A model generated the notes under the pieces. That model was not told the DNA's origin. It saw only the letters and a list, made by a program, of their open reading frames with translations, and searched no databases. Of a stretch of DNA of 64,000 bases, positions 8,303 to 16,969 are shown piece after piece; the first letter of the stretch is position 1, and each line of letters opens with the position of its first letter. Made by a program: the position numbers and the translations under genes. Source of the DNA: Phycisphaerae bacterium. GTDB taxonomy: Bacteria > Planctomycetota > Phycisphaerae > UBA1845. Where the stretch lies: contig JABWBH010000037.1 in assembly GCA_013360585.1 (NCBI GenBank), positions 1 through 64,000 on the forward strand, written 5' to 3'.

Positions 8303-9172
8303 TTACGGGCAGATGAAGACGCGCGAATCCTCAGTGCCGCAATCCCACTCCGCCGTCGCTTCGTTCGGACCGCTGCCGACGCCGAAGAACTTGAACTTCG
8401 CCACGCCGTTGCTGTTGGCGAACTTGCTGAGCTGCTGCCCGCTGGCCAGCGTCACCGTGACGCGGTCTCCCGGGTTGGCGCCTTCGGTGTTCACGATCGC
8501 CTTCAGGCTGCCGTCATTGCGCAGCTTGCACTTCGCCTTGCGGATCACTTCGTTGCCCGTGCAGGAGGCGATCTGGAAACCGACGCCGTAGAAGCCGTTG
8601 TTGGCGGCTGAGAAATTGCTCGGGATCTCAAAGATGCCGTTGCTCGGCGAGAACGTCGCGTCGATGTAGGTGAGGTTCGGGTGAACCGTCTGCGACACGT
8701 TGAAGTCCAGGCAGGACGTCTGACCCGCGCCGTTGAAACCGCCCACGATGTAGCCCTGACCGGCCGGCAGGGTCGTCGGCGTGATCTTCACAATGCGCCA
8801 GATGCCGTCGAGCGGCGCGCCGGCGCCCGCCGGGATCGTCACGTGCGTCGAGGCGATCAGCGAGCCGTCCGGACGGAAAATACCGACTTCATGGGCGCGC
8901 TCCAGACCATCGAGGTTGTCGTCATGCCACGCCATCGCCACCACCGTCACCGGCGCATTGACGTTGAACGCCCAGCCGATCGTCTGATTGTTGTTGCCGC
9001 CGCACGAGCCGCTGCCGGGCGTGAAGTCCAGCGCGTTCGCGCCGTTCGACACCACCGGGTTGTCGTCGATCACGCCCTCGACGGCGTCATCGGCCGGATC
9101 CTCGCTCTGCGCCTGAACCGCCGTGGCGCAAAGCGCGCAAACCAACATCCCCCTCCAAAGCTTCCGAATCAT
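8303..9172 (-). CDS. Secreted DUF4082-like beta-sandwich protein with C-terminal sorting-like domain
   Basis: 289 residues; ATG 9172 follows AGGAGG closely. The signal peptide (GMLVCALCATAVQAQ) is clear. Residues about 35-200 have the order of elements of DUF4082: TIGWAFNVNAPVTVVAMAWHD, DGLERAHEVGIF, GSLIASTHVTI, IWRIVKITPTTLPAGQGYIV. This domain is usually seen as a beta-sandwich module in extracellular proteins, often of carbohydrate-related type. The last 80 residues (from VIRKAKC to FICP) match the tail of the preceding deiminase-like gene. The gene lies 143 nt upstream of it but has its own terminator, so it is a separate unit. Confidence 0.82.
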   Translation of the reverse strand: MIRKLWRGMLVCALCATAVQAQSEDPADDAVEGVIDDNPVVSNGANALDFTPGSGSCGGNNNQTIGWAFNVNAPVTVVAMAWHDDNLDGLERAHEVGIFRPDGSLIASTHVTIPAGAGAPLDGIWRIVKITPTTLPAGQGYIVGGFNGAGQTSCLDFNVSQTVHPNLTYIDATFSPSNGIFEIPSNFSAANNGFYGVGFQIASCTGNEVIRKAKCKLRNDGSLKAIVNTEGANPGDRVTVTLASGQQLSKFANSNGVAKFKFFGVGSGPNEATAEWDCGTEDSRVFICP

Positions 9173-9186
9173 AACCTGTCCTCCTC

Positions 9187-9702
9187 TTTCTGAAGTGTCG
9201 CCGTCTGGGACGAGACTTGAATGAAAACTAACCGCCCGACGCCACGAATGCGCCGCTTCTCCAGCCCACGGTTGCCTCTCCTCCCCGAAGGATGGCTCCG
9301 ACTTTATCCGTCAGCTTTATAAGACGCAATCCGCACCGATTACTGTCACGTTAGATTCAGGCGAAGACTCCGCCGCATTCGTGAGAGTGAAATAAGCAGT
9401 TGATCCCGCAATAAGTTAAGCGTTGCTTCAAGATCGTCGGAGCAGGGGGCGTAAGAACACTCCAGAGTCTCCACTGGACTCCGGTTGACGGGCTTTGGAT
9501 TCGCATGAACGTACGATCATGCCCGGAAATCGACGGGATTGCCTGTGCCCCCGAAGATCCCTCCGCAAGTCCTATCCCCGGAGGATCACCGCTCAATTCG
9601 GGAACGCGAACCTCCTGTCCGCTCGTGCGGAGCAGATCGGCGCGCTCCGACTTGAAAGTGCAAAGAAGCCTGCAACTTCCCGCGATCGTGAACTAAGGAC
9701 GA
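9187..9702. other. Intergenic region without a recognisable gene
   Basis: About 515 nt between the DUF4082-like gene and arginase, both on the minus strand. It should contain the promoter of the former. It is locally less GC-rich (around 9300-9430). Short open frames here are Arg/Ser-rich and show no family features. No tRNA or strong hairpin was seen. Confidence 0.4.
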
Positions 9703-10641
9703 TCACGGTGCGTAGATGGCCTTGCCCATCAGGGAGAGGATCAGCTCGGTCGCCAGTTTGGCGGTTGTGTTGCGGTTGTCCAGCGCGGGGTTCGTCTCGA
9801 CGATGTCCAGCGCGATCACCCGGTCCGCTCGCTCCGCCAGCATCTCCATCACGAGGTGCGCCTCGCGGTAACTGAGTCCGCCGGGGACGGGGGTTCCGGT
9901 TCCCGGGGCCGTCGCGGGGTCGATCACGTCCATGTCGAACTGGACATAGACGCCCGCGGTTCCGGTCGTGACGACGTCGATCGCCTGCCGCATGACCGCG
10001 GACATGCCCTGCTGGTCAATGTCGCGCATCGTGAAGACCCGGACGTGGTTCTCCTTCAGCGCTCGACGTTCCCCGGGATCAAGATCGCGGACACCGACCA
10101 GAGCCACGTGTTCAGGCCGGACCTTCGGACCCGACGCATGAAGGTTCACGAACTCCGGATTGCCCAGACCGAGCGCGACCGCCAGGCCCATCCCGTGAAT
10201 ATTGCCGCTCGGGGTGGTGTCCGGCGTGTTCATGTCACCGTGGGCGTCGATCCAGAGCGCCCCGATCGCGGCGGCGCGTCGGCGGTAGTGCGCGGCGGCC
10301 CCGGCGACGCTGCCGATCGCGATGCTGTGATCGCCGCCGAGGACCAGCGGGAACTCTCCGACCTCCAGCGCCTGCTCCACGGCACGAGCGAGACGGCGGT
10401 TCACATCCAAGACCGGTTCAAAGAAGCGCAAGGTGGGATCGCCGGCGTCGAGGGTCTCGAAGACGCCGGTCTCGATGTCGCCGCCGTCGCGGACCGTGTG
10501 CCCGAGGTGCTGAAGGCGGCGCTGCACGCCGGCGATGCGGATCGCGGACGGACCCATGTCCACCCCACGATGTCCGGCGCCCAGATCCAGCGGCGCTCCG
10601 ATGATGCGTACCTGGCGCGGTTGCACGGGATGTTCCTTCAC
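9703..10641 (-). CDS. rocF: Arginase
   Basis: 312 residues, typical of bacterial arginase (about 300). It hydrolyses L-arginine to ornithine and urea with a binuclear Mn centre. All metal-binding signatures are visible: GGDHSIAIG, WIDAHGDMNT and QFDMDVIDPATAPGTGTPVPGG, plus SGNIHGM, which favours arginase over agmatinase. The start is GTG 10641 (VKEHPVQPRQVRIIG), without a strong ribosome binding site. A GGGCGG/CCGCCC hairpin (10650-10666) lies just upstream, between it and tRNA-Leu. It lies 1.5 kb from the secreted deiminase-like gene, but they are separate units. Cytosolic. Confidence 0.93.
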   Translation of the reverse strand: MKEHPVQPRQVRIIGAPLDLGAGHRGVDMGPSAIRIAGVQRRLQHLGHTVRDGGDIETGVFETLDAGDPTLRFFEPVLDVNRRLARAVEQALEVGEFPLVLGGDHSIAIGSVAGAAAHYRRRAAAIGALWIDAHGDMNTPDTTPSGNIHGMGLAVALGLGNPEFVNLHASGPKVRPEHVALVGVRDLDPGERRALKENHVRVFTMRDIDQQGMSAVMRQAIDVVTTGTAGVYVQFDMDVIDPATAPGTGTPVPGGLSYREAHLVMEMLAERADRVIALDIVETNPALDNRNTTAKLATELILSLMGKAIYAP

Positions 10642-10649
10642 CTTGAGAG

Positions 10650-10666
10650 GGGCGGGTCATCCGCCC
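10650..10666 (-). terminator. Hairpin downstream of tRNA-Leu
   Basis: GGGCGG (10650-10655), loop GTCAT, CCGCCC (10661-10666). It lies 42 nt past the tRNA 3' end on the minus strand and just before the arginase start. No clear T-run, so termination is only likely. Confidence 0.4.
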
Positions 10667-10707
10667 GGAAACGTCATTCTGCGGGCATCACCCCTGGCGC
10701 GCCTCGA

Positions 10708-10789
10708 TGCGGCTGAGAGGACTCGAACCTCCACGCCTTGCGGCACCAGATCCTAAATCTGGCGCGTCTGCCAGTTCCGCCACAGCCGC
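10708..10789 (-). tRNA. tRNA-Leu (anticodon UAG)
   Basis: 82-nt minus-strand class II tRNA. The acceptor stem GCGGCTG (5' end at 10789) pairs with CAGCCGC, discriminator A at 10708. The anticodon arm is CCAGA-TTTAGGA-TCTGG with anticodon TAG, reading CUA and related Leu codons. The long variable arm (GTGCCGCAAGGCGT) is typical of tRNA-Leu, and the T-loop is GGTTCGAGTCC. CCA is not encoded. Confidence 0.95.
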
Positions 10790-10883
10790 GAACGAGGCCC
10801 GGCGCCGGACGATCGATCCGGCGTGTCTGATTATCCGCCGCCGATCCGACAATGACAATTCAGCAGACGACGCCGAGACGCAT

Positions 10884-11684
10884 TCAGGATTTTCCGGCAG
10901 CGGCGATGGCGGGCGCTCCGTGCGGCGGAAGGTCGGCACCCAGGGACTGCGCCACCGTGGCCTGAAGGTCGCCCCACGTCTTCTCGCGGTCGAAATTGAT
11001 CGTCGGCGGCGCCAGGATTCCCCCGGACATGACCACCTTGATCGCGTCCTCGACGCTCCAGTCCAGCTCGATCAGGTCGCTGCGGCGGACGACGAAGACG
11101 AAACCGGTCGTCGGGTTCGGCGTGGTGGCGATGAAGCAGGTGCAAAGCTCGTCGCCGGACTTGGCGTCCCGGGCCACCCCGGTCACAAATCCGATCGAGC
11201 GGCAGTTCGGCTCGGGGAAGGGAACCAGCGCGACGCGTTGAAAGTTCGTCTCCTGCTCCCCGCCGAAGGTGACCAGGATCTTCTTGCAGGACCGGTAGAC
11301 GGTCTTGACCAGCGGAACGCGGTCCAGGATCCGCTCCATCGCGTCAATGACCCGCCGACCGACGAAGTGCGCCGCGAAAAGGCCCACCGCATAAAGCAGC
11401 CCGACCGTCAGAAACACCGATGCGACCGCGATCGTCCACTGAATTGCGGGATTCTTGAGCTGCTCGCCGTGAATCCCCTCCCAGGTGATGCCGAGGGCGT
11501 CCGGCATGTACTTGACCCAGCCGCCGTCGAGCACGCCGTAAACGACCCACTGCGAGGAGTCGCGCATCAGCTCGAAGAGAAACCGGACGATCACCCACGT
11601 CACGTAGATCGGCAGGATCGTGATCAGGCCGGTGGTGACGCGGGCCTTCAGCAGCTTCTTGAACGTGTTGGCGACTCGACTCAT
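10884..11684 (-). CDS. DUF502 family membrane protein
   Basis: 266 residues. Two membrane segments, VTTGLITILPIYVTWVIVRF near residue 20 and VFLTVGLLYAVGLFAAHFVG near 95, precede the family core RVPLVKTVYRSCKKI, the VALVPFPEPNCRSIGFVTG strand pair and the TTPNPTTGFVFVV motif. DUF502 proteins are widespread inner-membrane proteins of unknown biochemical role. It starts at ATG 11684 on the minus strand between the tRNA and the phosphatase gene; 101 nt separate it from the latter, so weak co-transcription is possible. Family assignment is confident; function is unknown. Confidence 0.9.
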   Translation of the reverse strand: MSRVANTFKKLLKARVTTGLITILPIYVTWVIVRFLFELMRDSSQWVVYGVLDGGWVKYMPDALGITWEGIHGEQLKNPAIQWTIAVASVFLTVGLLYAVGLFAAHFVGRRVIDAMERILDRVPLVKTVYRSCKKILVTFGGEQETNFQRVALVPFPEPNCRSIGFVTGVARDAKSGDELCTCFIATTPNPTTGFVFVVRRSDLIELDWSVEDAIKVVMSGGILAPPTINFDREKTWGDLQATVAQSLGADLPPHGAPAIAAAGKS

Positions 11685-11785
11685 GCGGATGACTGCGTGC
11701 GGACTCGTCGGCGGCCCGCGGATTCACCGCGCGGCGCGACTTCGTCCTGAAAACGATAGACGTCGCGGAAACGCCCGTCAACGCG

Positions 11786-12643
11786 CTACGCCACCGACGC
11801 GAACGGCCGAAGGCGCGCCACCAGCTCCGACACATCCTTCGGTTTGCGCGCCAGATCGATCGGAAGGAACACGCCGTGATTGTGATCGCTGGCGATGATC
11901 AGCATCCGGTCGTGCAGCACGTCGTATCCGGATTCCTGCGGCTGATGTCCGCAGACGAAAAAGTCGCACCCGAGCATCAGGCGCAGCGCCTCCAGCTCCT
12001 CCGCCGTCTGATACCGCCCCCACACCAGCAGGTACCCCGATCCTGGTTCGACCAGGTCGTGCTCCTGCGTCGGACGCGCCAGCACGCCGGGGTCGAACCG
12101 CGGCAAGTCGCGCGGTGACGGCAGCGAGTGCGCGACGAACACCCCCGTCGCCGTCCGGGCTGCAAGGGGCAGCGAGCGGATGAACTCCGCGATCGCGATG
12201 AGCAGTTCCGTCGCGGCGCTGTCGAACGCCCGGCGGATGCTGCGCTCGAACTCGAACGTCGCGATCCGCCCGTTCTTGGCGATCTCGTGCCCGGTCAACT
12301 GCGACAGCTCATGATTGCTCTGCAGAAAATGAACCTGATCCGGGTGATCGCACTTCCAGCGGGCCGCCTCGATCAGCAGCTCGTAAGAGGTGTCCGGCGC
12401 ATCCCACGCCGCCGGCTCCTCGTGGATCAACTCGTGCAGAATCACGTGACGCGCCGGAGCATGCTCCAGGTCGCAATACCGCTGGAGCTTTGCGAAGTTG
12501 CGGCGATGACCGTGCATGTCCCCTGTCACGACGAGCTGTCCGTAAGCGGGGAAGTGCAGAGTGGATCCCTTCAGCAGGGATTCCTCGCGGTTCAGCTCGG
12601 CGGCGTGCCGCAGCGTCTTAATCGCTTCATGCGCGTCGATCAT
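11786..12643 (-). CDS. PPP-type metallophosphoesterase with a divergent second motif
   Basis: 285 residues, cytosolic. Motifs run in the order of PPP-family phosphatases: GDMHGH (41-46), then SNHE (109-112), AHSLPSP (in place of HGG) and CGHQPQESGY (as GHQ). The usual GDxVDRG second motif is absent; a His/Glu-rich segment LHELIHEE (69-76) lies there and may supply alternative metal ligands. The ATG overlaps the stop of the upstream kinase gene (ATGA, 12640-12643), so the two are translationally coupled. The likely role is dephosphorylation of proteins opposed to that kinase, though a nucleotide-cleaving activity cannot be excluded. Confidence 0.8.
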   Translation of the reverse strand: MIDAHEAIKTLRHAAELNREESLLKGSTLHFPAYGQLVVTGDMHGHRRNFAKLQRYCDLEHAPARHVILHELIHEEPAAWDAPDTSYELLIEAARWKCDHPDQVHFLQSNHELSQLTGHEIAKNGRIATFEFERSIRRAFDSAATELLIAIAEFIRSLPLAARTATGVFVAHSLPSPRDLPRFDPGVLARPTQEHDLVEPGSGYLLVWGRYQTAEELEALRLMLGCDFFVCGHQPQESGYDVLHDRMLIIASDHNHGVFLPIDLARKPKDVSELVARLRPFASVA

Positions 12644-13584
12644 CCCGTCGTCTCAATAATCCCCGGAGCGTCGCTCCCTTCGGCCAAATCCTGGTCTTCG
12701 TCGCCGCCCTGCGCCATCTCCTCCGGTTGTCCCACGGCGCGACGACGGCGGAACTCCTCGCGCTGGCGCTGCCAGATATCCCGGATCATCCGAAGGCGAT
12801 GCTGCACCTGCACCATGTCCGCCGGACGCTTCGACGGATCCTCCCGGCAGCAATCCATCACCAGATTCGACAGCGCCAGCGGAATCTTCGGATTGATCTC
12901 GATCGGTACGACCGGTGCGTCCTTGTCCACGATGGCGATACCGCCCCGGGCGTCCGCGCCGCGGACCTGGGTCGGGTACGTTTTCAGCGTCAGAAGGTAG
13001 TACATGGTCGCCCCGAGGTTGAAAACGTCCGTCCGCTGGGTCAGCGCCCCACGCTCGACCTGCTCCGGCGCAATGTAATCCGGCGTCCCCTGAATCCGGT
13101 CCTTCCGATGCCCGATCAGACACGCCTGCCCGAGGTCGATGATCTTCACGACCCCTCCCGGGGCGATCATGATATTGTTCGGCTTGATGTCGGTGTGGAC
13201 GTACCCGGCCTGGTGCAACGCGCCAAGTCCCTCGCAAACCCGAAGGAAAAGGTTCAGGAACGCCGCGAGGCGATTCGGCATCGATCGGTCCAGGCCGGTC
13301 CCGGGAACATACTCCATCACGAGATATAATTCTTTGATCTGAAGAAGCTTGCGAACGCGATGCACATCGAAGCACTTTCGGATGACCGGGTGATCGACCT
13401 TCGTCGAGACTTCGTACTCGGTCTCCGCCTGCTCCAGGAAGCGATCATCCTCGGCGCTGTTGCGGGTCACGCGCTTGACCGCATACCGCTGCCCCGTCTT
13501 CAGATCCACGGCAAGATAGATGCGCGAGCGCGCACCGGTTCCGATCCCCTGTGTCAGCCGCAACCCCGCAAGCATCCCGCTCAC
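12640..13584 (-). CDS. Hanks-type Ser/Thr protein kinase (soluble)
   Basis: 314 residues with one complete kinase domain (about 10-270): glycine loop GIGTGARSRIYLA, catalytic Lys in YAVKRVTR, catalytic loop HTDIKPNNIM (HTD in place of HRD), DLGQA as the DFG equivalent, and GTPDYIAPEQ. There is no transmembrane helix, PASTA or other sensor domain; the C-terminal tail is acidic and low-complexity. It is upstream of and overlaps the phosphatase gene by 4 nt, forming a two-gene kinase-phosphatase unit. Substrates cannot be predicted. Confidence 0.93.
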   Translation of the reverse strand: MSGMLAGLRLTQGIGTGARSRIYLAVDLKTGQRYAVKRVTRNSAEDDRFLEQAETEYEVSTKVDHPVIRKCFDVHRVRKLLQIKELYLVMEYVPGTGLDRSMPNRLAAFLNLFLRVCEGLGALHQAGYVHTDIKPNNIMIAPGGVVKIIDLGQACLIGHRKDRIQGTPDYIAPEQVERGALTQRTDVFNLGATMYYLLTLKTYPTQVRGADARGGIAIVDKDAPVVPIEINPKIPLALSNLVMDCCREDPSKRPADMVQVQHRLRMIRDIWQRQREEFRRRRAVGQPEEMAQGGDEDQDLAEGSDAPGIIETTG

Positions 13585-13737
13585 GAATCCCCTCTCGCCT
13601 CCCGAATCTCTGACTCCGCCTAACTTAATGCCTCATCGACCGCCGGCCAACTTTGCCTTGTGCCCAATGCGGCCGGAGCGCATCGGGCGGCGGGAGGTGC
13701 GGTTCAGGACGGGGCCGTCGGGGCTACGATCGCGACG

Positions 13738-14088
13738 TCACGCGGGCGGCGCGGGGGGCGTCGTCCGGACCGCGACAATTCTGAGGGACTCAACTTCGAC
13801 TTCGTCCAAGGCGCGGTCCGCAAGGGTTCGCCGGAGATCCTCCAGGTGCCGCTCCCGGTCCGCCAGCCAGCGAACCGGCGCCCACGCACTGTGCTCGTCC
13901 GTTACGCACAGCACCTCCGGAAGGAACTCCACATCATCCAGATCCAGCCCGGTCAGCATGACCGCGCGGGCGCATTCGTCCGTCAACGCCGCGTACTCGC
14001 GCCGCAGGTCGGACAGATCGAGCCGCGCCAGTCGTCCCGTCCGGTTAACTTCCACGCTGGCGATGATTTCGGGGCTGGGGTTTGACAT
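13738..14088 (-). CDS. Hypothetical protein, 116 aa
   Basis: It starts 13 nt after the stop of the PQQ beta-propeller gene on the same strand, so the two are probably co-transcribed. I chose ATG 14088 (SNPSPEIIASVEVNRTG) because the longer frame runs back into the upstream gene. The predicted protein is mostly helical and acidic (LARLDLSDLRREYAALTDEC; HLEDLRRTLADRALDEVEVE), with no membrane segment or signal peptide. I do not recognise a family. Amino-acid composition and GC3 look coding. Confidence 0.6.
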   Translation of the reverse strand: MSNPSPEIIASVEVNRTGRLARLDLSDLRREYAALTDECARAVMLTGLDLDDVEFLPEVLCVTDEHSAWAPVRWLADRERHLEDLRRTLADRALDEVEVESLRIVAVRTTPPAPPA

Positions 14089-14101
14089 CAGGGTTCGTGG
14101 C

Positions 14102-15460
14102 TCACTTTCCCGGCAACTGACGAATGCAGTAGAGATGAGCGGAGGTGCGGATGAAAAGATCGGCGCCGGCGGGAGCGGGCGTCGAAATCGTATAACCGTC
14201 GTCCAGCATGTTCGTCGCCAGGATGTTGAAGGCGTCGCCTGCGGCAAGCACCGTCGTGGTCGCGATCTCGTTGGTGATGTAGATGCGCCCGTCCGCCAGG
14301 ACCGGCGAGGCGCTCACCGTCCCGTCGGCGGTGCGTTCAGGCCCCCACAGCACCTCGCCCGTGGACGCCTTAAGACACACGGCCACGCCTCGGTCGTCCA
14401 CCAGGTAGATCCGCGTTCCGTCCGTCACGGGGCTGGGCACGTCCGGCGCGCCTTTGCCTTCGTACTTCCACGCAAGATGACTCCCGGTCACATCGCCTGT
14501 CCCCCCAAGTCGGTACGCCAGCATCGGCTTGACCCGCGTCGGGGCGATCACCAGTTCCGCCGCAACCACCGGCGACGGGACGATCCGGTAGTTCCCGGCA
14601 AGCTGCGGATTCAGCCCGCCGCCGCGCCAAAGCTCACGCCCCGTCAGCGGATCGTGTCCCGTGACGTAATTCGCACCGACGACGATGACCTGCTCCCCTT
14701 GCGGCGTGCGGGCGATCGTCGGCGTCGTGTACGCGTCCGGACACTCCCGCTGGGCGTCCGTCTTCCGCCCCTCCTTCCAGAGGACGTTGCCGCTGTCCGC
14801 ACCCACTGCCGCCAGGTACGACTCTCCCGAGGCCTGAAGCACCTGAATCAGGATGCGGTCCTTCCACAGCACCGGCGACGACGCATACCCCCACGCCGGC
14901 AGGAACGCGCCCCACTCCGCCGCGAGATCTTTCCGCCAGAGTTCCTTTCCGCCGAAGTCCACAGCCGCCAGCACGCCCGTCCCGCTCAGCACCCAGACCG
15001 TCTTCCCGTCCGTCACCGGCGACGGTGAGGACAGATTCTGCTTCCCGAAAAGCCGGTTCCCGTCGTCGAGGCGATATTCCCAGACCGGCTTGCCGTCACG
15101 CCGGTCGAAACACAGCAGGAGGAGGTCTGGACCGCCGGGGTTCCGTCGCGTCATGTTCGGCAGCACTCGGGCGACGTCGCCGTCCGCCTCGGCTTTCGGA
15201 GCGGACGGGGACGTGACGAAGACGCGCTCGCCGGAAACGATCGGGGACGAACCCGCCCACGAGGGCAGCGCGCGTTTCCACGCCACGTTGCGGTCTTCGC
15301 CCCACGTCAGCGGCGGCTTCGCGCTTCGCGACGCGCCGGTCAGTTCCGGACCGCGCCACTGCGGCCACGCTTCATCGCTTTCGGTGCGGGCCGACGCGAC
15401 CGGCGCAGTCAACGCGACGCATACCAGCATTAAGGCGCATCTTTGTGGTTCTTCAAGCAT
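14102..15460 (-). CDS. Exported PQQ-type beta-propeller repeat protein
   Basis: 452 residues with a signal peptide (CALMLVCVALTAPVASA). The mature part consists of WD-like PQQ/BamB propeller blades: WPQWRGPELTG at the start (a hallmark of this group), then repeats such as GKPVWEYRL, GKELWRKDLAAEWG, SGNVLWKEGRK, GRELWRGGGLNPQ and TGEVLWGPERT, each followed by a SPVTDG/SPVLADGRIY strand. Proteins of this kind are common in planctomycetes; most have no demonstrated PQQ or dehydrogenase activity, and no catalytic residues are visible. It may act as a periplasmic scaffold or binding protein. Confidence 0.88.
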   Translation of the reverse strand: MLEEPQRCALMLVCVALTAPVASARTESDEAWPQWRGPELTGASRSAKPPLTWGEDRNVAWKRALPSWAGSSPIVSGERVFVTSPSAPKAEADGDVARVLPNMTRRNPGGPDLLLLCFDRRDGKPVWEYRLDDGNRLFGKQNLSSPSPVTDGKTVWVLSGTGVLAAVDFGGKELWRKDLAAEWGAFLPAWGYASSPVLWKDRILIQVLQASGESYLAAVGADSGNVLWKEGRKTDAQRECPDAYTTPTIARTPQGEQVIVVGANYVTGHDPLTGRELWRGGGLNPQLAGNYRIVPSPVVAAELVIAPTRVKPMLAYRLGGTGDVTGSHLAWKYEGKGAPDVPSPVTDGTRIYLVDDRGVAVCLKASTGEVLWGPERTADGTVSASPVLADGRIYITNEIATTTVLAAGDAFNILATNMLDDGYTISTPAPAGADLFIRTSAHLYCIRQLPGK

Positions 15461-15675
15461 GCGCGAAGACTTTCAGCAAGGACCGACGATTCGGGTCTGA
15501 GAGCACCGTGTGCGGCGATCCCCGAGCGCCCGCGCAATGCGGCGTGGAAACCCCAACCGCGTCGCACTACTCTCGCAAAACGGCACGCGAACTGCAAGCC
15601 CCGCGGCAGGGGACACGCGGATCGGCGCATGACCGCACGTTCCGGGCGGCTCGTTCGTGCGTTAGGATTCGTCCG

Positions 15676-16488
15676 ATGTTCAATGATTTCGCCTTGCTGC
15701 TGTCCGGCGGGATGCTGATCGTCCTGGCGCTGGGACGCCTCGACGAAATTGCCGGCGCCTACCTGCGCCTCGTAGGCTTGATGACACTGGCATTGACCTC
15801 GCTGGCGCTGGCGTGGCCGCTCCTGTCGCGGGGCGGCGGAAACGCCTCCGGAAATACGGTACGACTGTTTATCTCGGGTGCGGCGGCGCTGGGCGCCGTC
15901 GGGGTGATCCTTAGCGCGGCCGCGGACCGGAAGAGGTGGGTCCGTGCAGGCGCCGCGTTCGGCGGGTGCGCGGGGATTTCAGCAGTTTGCTTCCCCCTCA
16001 CCCCCTCCGCACCGACCGCCTCCGCCGGCCTTTTTGCGGAAATCATTCCCCCGCTGCATGCCCTCGGCATCATCACACAGGCGCTTCTTCTGGGCGCCGT
16101 CACCTGCGCCTGGTTGCTCGGACACGCCTATCTGACCGCCACGCGGATGACGATCGCCCCCCTTCAGCGCTTCGGAACGATCCTTCTGACGACCCACTTC
16201 GCCCGGACCGGGTTCGTCGCCGCAACCTTGGCGACGGCTTTCGTTCACGCCCGGTCGGCGGCTCGACCCCTCTGGACCGAAATCACCACTCTGGACGCCG
16301 TCGTGCTCATCATGCGGCTCGGCGTCGGCATCCTCGTCGCCGGGGTCTTCACCTTCATGACGCGGGACTGCATCCGCCGCCGCAGCACCCAGTCCGCCAC
16401 CGGCATCCTCTACTTCAACTCCGCGCTGATCTACCTCGGCGAACTTTCGGCGCTTCACCTGACCCGGATCACCGGAACGCCCTGGTGA
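15676..16488 (+). CDS. Polytopic membrane protein of unknown function
   Basis: 270 residues. I chose ATG 15676 (FNDFALLLSGGMLIVLALG) because the upstream in-frame extension is Arg-rich and not membrane-like. About eight hydrophobic segments are visible, among them LRLVGLMTLALTSLALAWPL, LFISGAAALGAVGVIL, IIPPLHALGIITQALLLGAV and LDAVVLIMRLGVGILVAGV. A conserved-looking motif GHAYLTATRMTIAPLQR sits between helices 5 and 6, and MTRDCIRRRSTQSATGILYF near the end. No transporter or enzyme signature is recognised. It is transcribed divergently from the PQQ-propeller gene; 215 nt separate them. Confidence 0.75.
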   Translation: MFNDFALLLSGGMLIVLALGRLDEIAGAYLRLVGLMTLALTSLALAWPLLSRGGGNASGNTVRLFISGAAALGAVGVILSAAADRKRWVRAGAAFGGCAGISAVCFPLTPSAPTASAGLFAEIIPPLHALGIITQALLLGAVTCAWLLGHAYLTATRMTIAPLQRFGTILLTTHFARTGFVAATLATAFVHARSAARPLWTEITTLDAVVLIMRLGVGILVAGVFTFMTRDCIRRRSTQSATGILYFNSALIYLGELSALHLTRITGTPW

Positions 16489-16969
16489 CGCCCGGGCGGC
16501 ATTCATCTCGCTTCAGGAGGGCCCTGAAAGGGAATTCGCCACTGCGGCTTGCGGCCGCACTGGCGAATCCCAGGAGGAAGGAGGAGGTTGTTTCGGACAC
16601 TCTTATTATCGTATTTGTCCGGCCTGCGGGAGAAGTTTTTTTTCCGAATTCTGCTAGATCCCTGAAAACTCCGGGCAGAATGCCGGTTTTTTGAGGGCCA
16701 CGCCCGTGTCACCCGGTCTCGACGTACACGGGGGAGTTCACCCCATCAGCAGCGCCCCTCCCCTGCCATGTCGCCACGAGCCGGTCGCCTCGAAACCCGG
16801 GACCGCTAAAAACCGCAAGAATAACAGCGGTTAACTTTTGAGGGCCCTCTCCGCGATCCCGCGACGGAGTGACGGTCCACCGTCAGAGATTCTCAGGCGG
16901 ACGATGTGACGGGAACCTGTCACCTTGTGAGTTTTTTGTCATTCAGGGTCGTGATGCGAAGGCGCCTTT
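16489..16969. other. Intergenic region packed with inverted repeats
   Basis: 481 nt without a gene but with several dyads: a roughly 17-bp imperfect stem at 16531-16570 (arms ATTCGCCACTGCGGC and GCCGCACTGGCGAAT); ATTCTGC/GCAGAAT (about 16648-16682); the palindrome GAGGGCCCTC (16839-16848); TGACGGT-CC-ACCGTCA (16870-16885); and GTGAC/GTCAC (about 16909-16926) followed by a T-run. It lies between two converging genes (membrane protein plus, ribokinase minus), so some are expected to be bidirectional terminators. Confidence 0.6.
16671..16692 (+). terminator. Weak hairpin with T6 tract
   Basis: CCGGGCA-GAA-TGCCGG with one bulge, followed immediately by TTTTTT (16687-16692). It lies 180 nt past the stop of the membrane-protein gene. 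Confidence 0.5.

Noticed and set aside
9495-9875. Plus-strand 126-codon frame between the DUF4082-like gene and arginase
   Set aside because: Its second half lies antisense to arginase and its composition is Arg/Ser/Pro-rich.
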